A DNA stretch of 6,387 bases. It comes from OMOG01 sp041485845 (GTDB lineage Bacteria > Acidobacteriota > Terriglobia > Bryobacterales > Bryobacteraceae). Below, in pieces: positions 1 to 5,313 of this stretch. The translations under genes and the position numbers were made by a program. The stretch is from NCBI GenBank assembly GCA_041485845.1, contig JBGPKH010000535.1:1-6387 (forward strand), in the 5' to 3' direction. The number at the start of each line of letters is the position of its first letter. Position 1 is the first letter of the stretch. The notes under the pieces were generated by a model that worked only from the letters and a program-made list of their open reading frames with translations, did not search any database and was not told the origin of the DNA.

Positions 1-66
1 CCGCTCCGCACCAGGCGAAGCCAAAACGGGTGGGGCCGGTACAACGCTATTCAACTTCTTCTTCAT
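1..66 (-). CDS. 5' end of an unidentified gene leaving the window
   Basis: An ATG at 66 opens 22 codons that stay open to the left edge. The peptide starts MKKKLNSVV and continues with a Pro/Ala-rich stretch (PAPPVLASPGAER). An AAGGA ribosome binding site (78-74) sits 7 bases before the ATG, which is the main support. The start overlaps the last 20 bases of the preceding small ORF in another frame, an arrangement typical of translationally coupled genes. Too little is visible to name a family; the basic N-terminus is followed by no clear hydrophobic core, so a signal peptide is not supported. It could be chance, since only 66 bases are seen. Confidence 0.5.
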   Translation of the reverse strand, partial: MKKKLNSVVPAPPVLASPGAER

Positions 67-209
67 GAGGATTTCCTTCTCCGCCCACTACAGTAAACTC
101 CGACCGGGAAGGCGTCTCACTGATCTTGGCACAGAGGGCAACGCCCATTGCCAGCCACTTACGATCATAAAGATCATAGACATCAGCTGAAATGGCCGGA
201 TTAGGGCAT
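47..209 (-). pseudogene. small ORF needing a +1 shift at CCC-TAA, possible partner gene
   Basis: A GGGAG ribosome binding site (219-215) precedes an ATG at 209 by 5 bases, but the reading is ATG-CCC-TAA and stops at once. If one T (203) is skipped, the frame stays open for 51 more codons to a TAG at 49-47, giving about 53 residues: MP, then NPAISADVYDLYDRKWLAMG near the N-terminus and an acidic end EEEVE. The residue make-up (Asp/Tyr/Trp-rich start, acidic tail) looks protein-like, and the frame has no good start of its own upstream of an internal ATG. It begins 14 bases after the stop of the 401-residue gene and overlaps the next start by 20 bases. I do not recognise the protein. Options are a decayed gene, a sequencing insertion, or programmed +1 frameshifting. 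The long frame is also in phase with the upstream gene, so readthrough of its TAA would append 58 residues. A small acidic protein here could be an immunity partner, but this is only position-based. Confidence 0.4.
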
Positions 210-223
210 CGATTCTCCCGGGC

Positions 224-1429
224 TTACAATGGCTCGTCGAGAGGCGAGACGGCTATTGGTTGGCCGACTGGTTGCAGTCGCGTGCCAGGGTCTAATCCAG
301 TCGCCGCCTGAATCCCTCCTCCCATCCGAACTCGCCCGGTGGCACGGTCTTGCATTCTTGCTGCCACACCTTCTATTACGGGAGTTCCCGCAGGAATTTC
401 ATAAATATAAAGTTCCGAGACTGGGTTTCCCAACCCACCACCTTCGTAACGACGAACGAGTCCGAATTCCTCTCTGATCGCGGCCTGTCCTCTGGCGGCA
501 ACTTCCGTGGCGAAGCTTCGTGCCGCAGCTGCATCGCGAAACAGTTGGATATAAAACGCGCCGTCTGCCCCGAGACGCACCGCATATTCCGGACCTTCGG
601 TGACGCGAAATACTCCTCTTTCTTGAAACCCAGAAACGACGGCACCCGGTGACGGGTCACCCCAGAGGAATCTTCCGCCCACCCCGGTGGCCGCTGGCAG
701 CGAACTAGTGTGGACAGGAATGTTGCGTGCAGGCCAATCGGCTGCCACTTCGGCTGGCATCCGGGCAAGAGGACTACCGGAGGCGATCCTCAGCAGTGCT
801 CGATTAATTAATTCGAACTCCATGACAGAATAAGCAACCTCCCCAGCTCGATCAAGGGCTGTTTGGCTGTCTTGGTGGATGAGTTCTCTTCGTAACTGCC
901 GCGACAGTTGATCCGATGCTGATTCATACGCCATAGCATAGGCGGGGAACCTCATTCTTGCGCGTTCTTGCTGAAAGTGCGGATGGGACAGGTTCAATTC
1001 GTACTGCTGGCTGCCCCGGAGAAGCCGGTCTAGAGGGCCACCAGGCACGGGGAACCACGTGCGAGGGGGGCCAGCCTCCCGGAGCAATCCCTGGAACAAG
1101 AAACTCCGCAAGTTCGAAACTAAATCGGGTTTATCGAGGAAGATATGGAGAGTTTCTGTCAAGGTTAACTCTCTTCGGGCAGCGGCCCTTGCCCTGCCGA
1201 TCTCATAATCGAGCATCGCATCGGCGACGGCCATCTCTACATAGAATCTAGTTCTCTGATGTTCTTCGATGGTTCCATGGTACTCATTACGGAGAAACTG
1301 GTCGAAGGTGGGGACGAAATCGGCAACCTGCATAAAGAAGGGAGTATTTGAATTGAAGAGAAATAGCACCCGATTACGAAGCCGCATAAGCCGAATTGCC
1401 CGGAGGTATCTTAGGTAAGCATCTCTCAT
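224..1429 (-). CDS. 401-residue hypothetical protein with toxin-like C-terminus
   Basis: A complete ORF of 401 residues. I chose ATG 1429 because GGAG (1441-1438) lies 8 bases upstream; a TTG at 1447 would add six residues but has GGAG only 2 bases away. There is no signal peptide or membrane segment. Residues 1-230 are mostly helical in character, charged and rich in Arg, Leu and Ala. From about 240 the make-up changes to Gly/Pro-rich beta-type sequence, suggesting a second domain. Within it, YEIPAGTPVIEGVAARM (343-359) followed by GGGIQ (370-374) resembles the end of TNT-family toxin domains (NAD glycohydrolases), which carry a similar 'YxV...P...G.iA...GGGxQ' pattern ending in a functional Gln. 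The resemblance is short and from memory, so the function stays unproven. Downstream lie a small frameshifted ORF and another start, consistent with an effector cassette. Base composition is lower in GC than the plus-strand genes, hinting at transfer. Confidence 0.75.
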   Translation of the reverse strand: MRDAYLRYLRAIRLMRLRNRVLFLFNSNTPFFMQVADFVPTFDQFLRNEYHGTIEEHQRTRFYVEMAVADAMLDYEIGRARAAARRELTLTETLHIFLDKPDLVSNLRSFLFQGLLREAGPPRTWFPVPGGPLDRLLRGSQQYELNLSHPHFQQERARMRFPAYAMAYESASDQLSRQLRRELIHQDSQTALDRAGEVAYSVMEFELINRALLRIASGSPLARMPAEVAADWPARNIPVHTSSLPAATGVGGRFLWGDPSPGAVVSGFQERGVFRVTEGPEYAVRLGADGAFYIQLFRDAAAARSFATEVAARGQAAIREEFGLVRRYEGGGLGNPVSELYIYEIPAGTPVIEGVAARMQDRATGRVRMGGGIQAATGLDPGTRLQPVGQPIAVSPLDEPL

Positions 1430-1433
1430 TTGT

Positions 1434-1541
1434 TTATCTCCGTTCAATCTCCGTTAATGAAAGACCGAGGGCCGACTCACGTACGCCTGCGCCGATAGAA
1501 GCAGTCCCAGCAATCGAATGTACAACCCGCGGCGCGGACAT
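1434..1541 (-). CDS. possible 35-residue ORF upstream of the 401-residue gene
   Basis: ATG at 1541 to TAA at 1436-1434 encodes 35 residues, starting MSAPRVVHSIAG and ending SLTEIERR. The stop lies 4 bases before the ATG of the 401-residue gene, and that gene's GGAG site is inside the last codons of this ORF, which would couple the two. No convincing ribosome binding site precedes 1541 and the peptide matches nothing I know, so it may be chance. It could act as a leader peptide setting translation of the downstream gene. Confidence 0.25.
   Translation of the reverse strand: MSAPRVVHSIAGTASIGAGVRESALGLSLTEIERR
1436..1455 (-). repeat. duplicated ribosome-binding-site segment AACGGAGAT
   Basis: On the minus strand the 9-mer AACGGAGAT occurs at 1455-1447 and again at 1444-1436, separated by two bases (TG). 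The second copy supplies the GGAG used by ATG 1429; the first would serve a start near 1440-1447, where only TTG 1447 exists, at poor spacing. It looks like a tandem duplication of the Shine-Dalgarno region. Confidence 0.6.
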
Positions 1542-1675
1542 AGCTGCGAGTAAGCGCTATCCCAATAACTCCGAAAGGAACAATACCTCAACCTTCCCGG
1601 TACCGTTTGGCGCATGCATCTCCTGCCTCGGGTTGACCCTGGATGGATTCTGCACCGGCGCGCCGGGAAGAACAA
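1542..1675. other. non-coding stretch between divergent transcription units
   Basis: No convincing gene is seen on either strand. Open frames exist, but they lack ribosome binding sites, show no protein-like composition and cross the palindromes. The promoter for the minus-strand block should lie here or just inside the 35-residue ORF. The best I see is TTGGGA, 17 bases, TATGTC on the minus strand (about 1569-1541), only a weak match. No tRNA or attachment site is recognisable. Confidence 0.4.
1655..1666. repeat. perfect 12-bp GC palindrome CCGGCGCGCCGG
   Basis: A perfect inverted repeat, all G and C, 10 bases before the first of the two longer palindromes. It has no loop and no T-run, so it is not a normal terminator. 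It may be a protein site or chance in GC-rich DNA. Confidence 0.3.
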
Positions 1676-1722
1676 TCGCATGATCATGTGATTCGCGTGT
1701 CAAAAGTCGCATGATCATGCGA
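1676..1722. promoter_or_regulatory. two 16-bp palindromic operator-like sites 31 bp apart
   Basis: TCGCATGATCATGTGA (1676-1691) and TCGCATGATCATGCGA (1707-1722) are identical except at one base. The second is a perfect palindrome; the first has one mismatched pair. Their centres are 31 bp apart, close to three helical turns, so dimers bound at both would face the same side of the DNA. The nearer centre lies about 47 bases before the GTG of the response regulator at 1762, a position suited to an activator or a looped repressor. The minus-strand gene start is almost 250 bases away, so the regulator gene is the likelier target. The binding protein is unknown; autoregulation by the NarL-type protein is possible but unproven. 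Confidence 0.65.
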
Positions 1723-1761
1723 TAGCGCCGAGCCCCGAGGCTTCTGCTAGCCTGAACGGTC

Positions 1762-2439
1762 GTGCAGGATCTTCTCCGCGTCGCCATAGTAGAAGACGAT
1801 TCGCGATTTCGGCAGAGCCTGGAGGAACTTCTCAGGTTGTCGCCGGGATTCGAACTCGCTGGCAGCTTCCCTTCCGCCCGCTTGATGCGGGACGAGCTCG
1901 AGCGCCTGGCGCGGACCGGCGTGCGTCCGGACTGGAGCATGGTGCTGATGGACCTCGATCTTCCCGGTACTTCCGGCATCGAAGCCACCCGTCAGATCAA
2001 ACGAGATCTTCCGCATCTGCCGGTAGTGATCCTGACCGTGTTCGAAGAGCCGGCCACCATCCTGGAAGCCATCACCGCCGGCGCCGACGGGTACCTGGTG
2101 AAACGTACCCCCGTGCGCGATCTGCTGTCGCAGCTCCGCGCTATTGCCTCCGGCGGCGCTCCGTTAACCCCCGGGGTGGCTCGCACCATCCTGTCTTTCA
2201 TTCGCAACGGCTCCCGCTCACCCGCGGGCTCGGGAGAGCCGGCGCATCTCGACCTCACCGCACGCGAACAGGAGGTTCTACGGCTGCTCGTCCAGGGCCT
2301 CGCCTATAAGGACGTCGCGCAATCTCTGGGCATCAGCCTGGATACCGCGCGCAGCCACGTGCGGGCCATTTACTCCAAGCTTCAGGTACACGGGGTAGCG
2401 GCCGCAGTGGCCCGCGCGATCCGCGACAAGCTGGTTTGA
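1762..2439 (+). CDS. NarL/LuxR-family response regulator
   Basis: A 225-residue transcription factor with a receiver domain (about 5-130) and a LuxR-type helix-turn-helix (about 163-212), the usual length for the NarL/FixJ class. Receiver landmarks are all present: the acidic group E11-D12-D13, phosphoacceptor D64 in VLMDLDLPG, T92 in ILT and K114 in YLVK. The DNA-binding part shows LTAREQEVLRLL, then KDVAQSLGIS and TARSHVRAIYSKL. It should be phosphorylated by a sensor kinase and then bind DNA as a dimer. No kinase gene is in the window, so it is an orphan here. GTG 1762 is nearly forced, because an in-frame TGA lies at 1753-1755. No Shine-Dalgarno precedes it, so a leaderless or very short-leader message is plausible. 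Twin palindromes upstream (1676-1722) probably control it. The targets are unknown; the secreted hydrolase 44 bp downstream is a candidate by position only. Confidence 0.9.
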   Translation: MQDLLRVAIVEDDSRFRQSLEELLRLSPGFELAGSFPSARLMRDELERLARTGVRPDWSMVLMDLDLPGTSGIEATRQIKRDLPHLPVVILTVFEEPATILEAITAGADGYLVKRTPVRDLLSQLRAIASGGAPLTPGVARTILSFIRNGSRSPAGSGEPAHLDLTAREQEVLRLLVQGLAYKDVAQSLGISLDTARSHVRAIYSKLQVHGVAAAVARAIRDKLV

Positions 2440-2483
2440 ACCAAAATTGCGCCGCGGGCCGTTAAATCTGGGACACTGAAACC

Positions 2484-4343
2484 GTGGCGCATTGTATCTC
2501 GCGTGTTCTGGCCGGATTCCTGATGCTGGTCCTGGCGGCGCCGGGGGCCAACCGGCGTCCCAGCACCACCAGGCCGGCCCCGCCCAAGGCTACGGCTTCG
2601 CATTTGACGAAGGCGTCTCCCGCCGTGCGCCGCTGGCTGAAGACCATGACCCTGCGCGACGAGGCAGCGCAACTGGTATTCATCGCCTTCCACGGCGAAT
2701 CGCCGAACACGCGCTCGCGGGACTACCGCAAGTTCGTGCGCCTGATCCGCGAGACCAAGGTCGGCGGCCTGGTGCTGAACAACATTTCGAACGGACGCGT
2801 GGTGCAGAAGGCGGAGCCCTATGCGGTGGCGGCTTTTCTGAACCGCTTGCAGCGCCTGGCCACGGTTCCCCTGATGGTGGGCGGCGATTTCGAGCGTGGC
2901 GCTTCCATGCGGGTGGCCGGCACCACGGTGTTCCCCCACGCCATGGCGTTCGGGGCCACGGGAGATCCGGCGTATTCGAAATATGAAGGCGAGGTGACGG
3001 CGCGCGAAGCCCGCGCGCTGGGCGTGCAGTGGGTCTACTACCCGGTAGCGGATGTCAACAACAACCCCGATAACCCGATCATCAACATCCGCTCCTTCGG
3101 CGAGAATCCGCAGGACGTGGCGGCGCAGGTGAAGGCCTTCATCGACGGGGCGCACGCGGACAAGAAAAATTACGTGCTGGCCACCGCCAAGCACTTCCCG
3201 GGGCATGGCGATACGGCGGTGGATACGCACATGAACCTGGCGACCATCCCGGCGGACCGCGACCGGCTGGAGCGCCTCGAGCTGGTGCCGTTCAAGGCGG
3301 CCATAGAGGCGGGCGCGGATGCCATCATGACGGCGCACATCGCGGTGCCGGCGATCGCGCCGCCGGATCTGCCCGCCACGCTTTCCCCGGCGATCCTCAC
3401 GGACCTTTTGCGGAAGCAACTGGGGTTCCGCGGCCTGGTGATCACGGACGCGCTGGAGATGGGCGGCATCGCCCGGGGCTTTACTTCGGGCGAGGCCTGC
3501 GTGCGGGCGCTGGAGGCGGGCGCCGATACGCTGCTCATGCCGGCCGACCCGGATGCCGCGATCAAGGCGGTGATTGCCGCCGTGCAGAGCGGCCGATTGA
3601 GCCGGCAGCGCATCCAGGAGAGCGTGGTCAAGATTCTGGCGGCGAAGGAGAAGGTGGGGCTGGACAAGAAGCGGTTCGTGGACCTGGAGGCGATCGGCGA
3701 CGTGGTGGATTCTCCGGAAGCCAACGAGAAGGCGCAGGAGATTGCCGACCGCGCGGTGACCCTGGTGCGCAACGGCGGCAACCTGGCGCCGCTGGCCGCG
3801 CCCGAGCGTGCGTGCTACGTGGTGATGGCGGAGAGCCGCTTCGGGACGGCGGGACAGGTCTTTACGCAGGAAGTCCGCCGGCGGCTTCCCGCGAGCGCCG
3901 CGGGGAACGGCATTCCGCAAGCGCCGGTGATTACGCTCGATCCTTCGATGCCGCGGCAGGAGCTGGATGAGGCGATCGGCAAGCTCTCCGGGTGCCAAAG
4001 CTATGCGGTGGCTGCGTTCGCGTCGGTGGCGGCGAACCGCGGCGCCGTGGGGCTGGCGGGGGAACTGCCGCACGCCGTCGAAGCTCTGGTTGCGGGGGGC
4101 AAGCCCGTGGCGCTGGTCGCCCTGGGCAATCCTTACCTGCTGCGGAATTTTCCGAACGTGACGGCTTATCTCGCGACCTTCAGCACGGTGCCCCCCTCGG
4201 AAGTTGCGGCGGTGCGGGCGCTATTCGGAGAGATCCCCATTCGCGGGCGTCTGCCGGTGTCGATCCCCGGCCTCGCGAACTACAAGGATGGCTTGCAGGT
4301 GCAGGCGACGCGGCCGCTGCATATCAGTGGACCGACGCAATAG
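2484..4343 (+). CDS. nagZ: secreted GH3 beta-N-acetylhexosaminidase (NagZ-like)
   Basis: A 619-residue family 3 glycoside hydrolase expected to release terminal GlcNAc from muropeptides or other beta-GlcNAc substrates. The N-terminus (residues 1-22, core VLAGFLMLVLAAPGA) is a signal peptide with likely cleavage near A22, so it acts outside the cytoplasm, unlike the cytosolic NagZ of E. coli. The catalytic barrel spans about 50-390. The NagZ signature KHFPGHG (236-242), four residues, then DTH gives the D247/H249 acid-base dyad; D322 in VITDALEM is the expected nucleophile. GGDFERG (133-139) is the usual substrate-side motif. A second alpha/beta domain (about 410-600) follows, as in the two-domain Bacillus NagZ of similar length. 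GTG 2484 has only a weak GGGA (2470-2473) ten bases upstream; an ATG at codon 14 would destroy the signal peptide. A possible -10, TTAAAT (2462-2467), has no well-spaced -35, so it may be cotranscribed with the regulator before it. Confidence 0.88.
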   Translation: MAHCISRVLAGFLMLVLAAPGANRRPSTTRPAPPKATASHLTKASPAVRRWLKTMTLRDEAAQLVFIAFHGESPNTRSRDYRKFVRLIRETKVGGLVLNNISNGRVVQKAEPYAVAAFLNRLQRLATVPLMVGGDFERGASMRVAGTTVFPHAMAFGATGDPAYSKYEGEVTAREARALGVQWVYYPVADVNNNPDNPIINIRSFGENPQDVAAQVKAFIDGAHADKKNYVLATAKHFPGHGDTAVDTHMNLATIPADRDRLERLELVPFKAAIEAGADAIMTAHIAVPAIAPPDLPATLSPAILTDLLRKQLGFRGLVITDALEMGGIARGFTSGEACVRALEAGADTLLMPADPDAAIKAVIAAVQSGRLSRQRIQESVVKILAAKEKVGLDKKRFVDLEAIGDVVDSPEANEKAQEIADRAVTLVRNGGNLAPLAAPERACYVVMAESRFGTAGQVFTQEVRRRLPASAAGNGIPQAPVITLDPSMPRQELDEAIGKLSGCQSYAVAAFASVAANRGAVGLAGELPHAVEALVAGGKPVALVALGNPYLLRNFPNVTAYLATFSTVPPSEVAAVRALFGEIPIRGRLPVSIPGLANYKDGLQVQATRPLHISGPTQ

Positions 4344-4355
4344 TCGCGCTATACT
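4328..4355 (+). promoter_or_regulatory. sigma70-type promoter for the prepilin peptidase gene
   Basis: TGGACC (4328-4333, 4 of 6 to TTGACA), 16 bases, then TATACT (4350-4355, 5 of 6 to TATAAT). The -35 lies inside the last codons of the GH3 gene. Transcription would begin about 4361-4365, at or within a few bases of ATG 4365, giving a leaderless or nearly leaderless message. That agrees with the lack of a Shine-Dalgarno before that ATG. Confidence 0.5.
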
Positions 4356-4364
4356 TGTGGGTCC

Positions 4365-4919
4365 ATGGGGCTCACGCTTCCTCCACCTGGAGTGGAAATC
4401 ATCCTGCTAACCTTGGTCCTAGGGGCGGCAGTATACGATGTGCGGTATCGGCGGATACCCAACTGGCTAACGGCCAGCGGGGTGCTGGCCGGCTTGGCGA
4501 TGAACACCTTTCTCTACCAGGGCTGGCCCGGGCTGCGGCTTTCCCTGGTGGGGTTCGGGATTGCCTTCGCCGTGAATTTCGTGATGTACCTGCTGCACTT
4601 CCGGGGCGCGGGCGATGTGAAGCTGATGGCGGCCATCGGGGCCATGGTGGGTTGGCAGGACTGGTTCGCGATCTTCCTGTTCAGCGCGATCATTGGCGGC
4701 GTGATTTCTTTGATTCTCGTGGTGGTGAAGAAGCGGGCGATGAAAACGTTCTGGAACGTGGGATTCATGCTGAACGAAATGAAGAGCGGGCGGGCGGCGT
4801 ACCTGAAGCGGGAAGAACTGGACGTGAAGAGCGAGAAGGCGCTGCGCCTGCCCGCGGGCGCGGTGATCGCGATCGGAGTGCTCTTCTTTCTGGCGGTGAG
4901 CGCGCACTACACCGGGTGA
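4365..4919 (+). CDS. A24-family prepilin peptidase, small CpaA-like form
   Basis: A 184-residue polytopic membrane aspartyl protease that removes the leader from type IV pilin-like or Tad/Flp prepilins at the inner membrane. The two catalytic aspartates of the family are visible: D25 in VYDVRYRRIPNW and D84 in the GxGD motif FRGAGDVKLM. Hydrophobic segments lie at about 10-24, 34-50, 57-78, 86-97, 101-121 and 163-180. A charged cytoplasmic loop (about 122-161) is longer than in the smallest members. The N-terminal methyltransferase domain of PilD is absent, as in CpaA/FppA-type peptidases. LPAGAVIAIGVL near the end matches the conserved C-terminal segment. ATG 4365 lies 21 bases after the GH3 stop and lacks a Shine-Dalgarno; a promoter overlaps the gap. 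No pilin or pilus assembly gene is nearby in the window. Confidence 0.85.
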   Translation: MGLTLPPPGVEIILLTLVLGAAVYDVRYRRIPNWLTASGVLAGLAMNTFLYQGWPGLRLSLVGFGIAFAVNFVMYLLHFRGAGDVKLMAAIGAMVGWQDWFAIFLFSAIIGGVISLILVVVKKRAMKTFWNVGFMLNEMKSGRAAYLKREELDVKSEKALRLPAGAVIAIGVLFFLAVSAHYTG

Positions 4920-4938
4920 GTCCGGGCGTGCGAGGCAC

Positions 4939-5313
4939 ATGCAAGCTGCATTCTTTTCCGGCAACCAAACGATCCACATAGGCCCCGGCGTGGCGGCGCC
5001 GCCCGGGCCGCGCCAGGCGCAGATCCGCGTGGCCTGCCGCGGAATCTGCGGGACCGATCTGCACCTGTTCCATGGCGCGATGGCCCATCGGCTGCGCCTG
5101 CCGCACGTCGTGGGGCATGAGATGCCGGGCGTCGTCGAAGCGGTGGGCGCGGCTGTCGCAGGCTGGCAGACGGGCGGCCGCGTGACCGTGCCGCCTCTCG
5201 ATCCTTCGGGCGATTGCCCTGCGTGCCGTGCCGGGCGCCGCCACATCTGCCATCGCCTGAAGTTCATCGGGATCGACACTCCGGGCGGCGTCGTGTTCGG
5301 AGTGAAACTTTGA
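4939..5313 (+). CDS. zinc alcohol dehydrogenase (MDR) remnant, internally deleted
   Basis: A 124-residue protein covering only the GroES-like catalytic domain of a zinc medium-chain dehydrogenase (normally about 340 residues). Catalytic-zinc residues are present: C37 in GICGTD and H60-E61 in VVGHE. The structural-zinc lobe reads S90-x2-C93-x2-C96-x7-C104, so the first of four Cys is Ser, and the usual Asp of the GDRV turn is Gly80. After FIGIDTPGG, where full-length enzymes continue with F-A-E-Y, the sequence jumps to VVFGVKL and stops. That ending resembles the extreme C-terminus of MDR enzymes (…GKVVF…), so I infer an in-frame loss of roughly 200 codons including the whole NAD-binding Rossmann domain. 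It cannot work as a dehydrogenase. GAGG (4932-4935) lies 3 bases before ATG 4939, and the stop overlaps the kduD start. It was probably a polyol or sugar-acid dehydrogenase paired with kduD. An assembly error is the alternative. Confidence 0.75.
   Translation: MQAAFFSGNQTIHIGPGVAAPPGPRQAQIRVACRGICGTDLHLFHGAMAHRLRLPHVVGHEMPGVVEAVGAAVAGWQTGGRVTVPPLDPSGDCPACRAGRRHICHRLKFIGIDTPGGVVFGVKL
5299..5302 (+). promoter_or_regulatory. ribosome binding site that fixes the TTG start of kduD
   Basis: GGAG, 7 bases before TTG 5310. It lies within the last codons of the dehydrogenase remnant, and the start shares TTGA with the remnant's stop (TGA 5311-5313). The in-frame ATG at 5214 would add 32 residues from another protein's coding region and is not the start. 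Confidence 0.75.

Noticed and set aside
161..180. Close repeats of GATCATA near the left edge, compared with the palindromes at 1676-1722
   Set aside because: They lie within the shifted small ORF, lack the full palindrome and share only GATCAT, so no link can be supported.
1430..1447. TTG 1447 as start of the 401-residue gene
   Set aside because: Its GGAG would be 2 bases away; ATG 1429 has GGAG at 8 bases.
1396..1683. A 95-residue plus-strand frame across the left intergenic region
   Set aside because: Overlaps the start of the minus-strand gene, no ribosome binding site, no recognisable protein character.
1454..1687. A 77-residue minus-strand frame with a hydrophobic patch resembling a signal peptide near its end
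   Set aside because: It begins in the palindromes, has no ribosome binding site, and the hydrophobic patch lies just before the stop.
2431..2460. Possible terminator after the response regulator (TGGTT-TG-AACCA)
   Set aside because: The stem is 5 bp with a two-base loop and no T-run; too weak to call.
2382..4073. A 563-residue open frame on the minus strand opposite the GH3 gene
   Set aside because: It is Arg/His-rich, has no motifs or start signal, and mirrors the codon bias of the plus-strand gene, which has clear catalytic motifs.
5214..5309. An ATG extending the kduD frame 32 codons upstream
   Set aside because: It overlaps the dehydrogenase reading frame, adds a Pro/His/Arg-rich segment foreign to the family, and TTG 5310 has a well-spaced GGAG.
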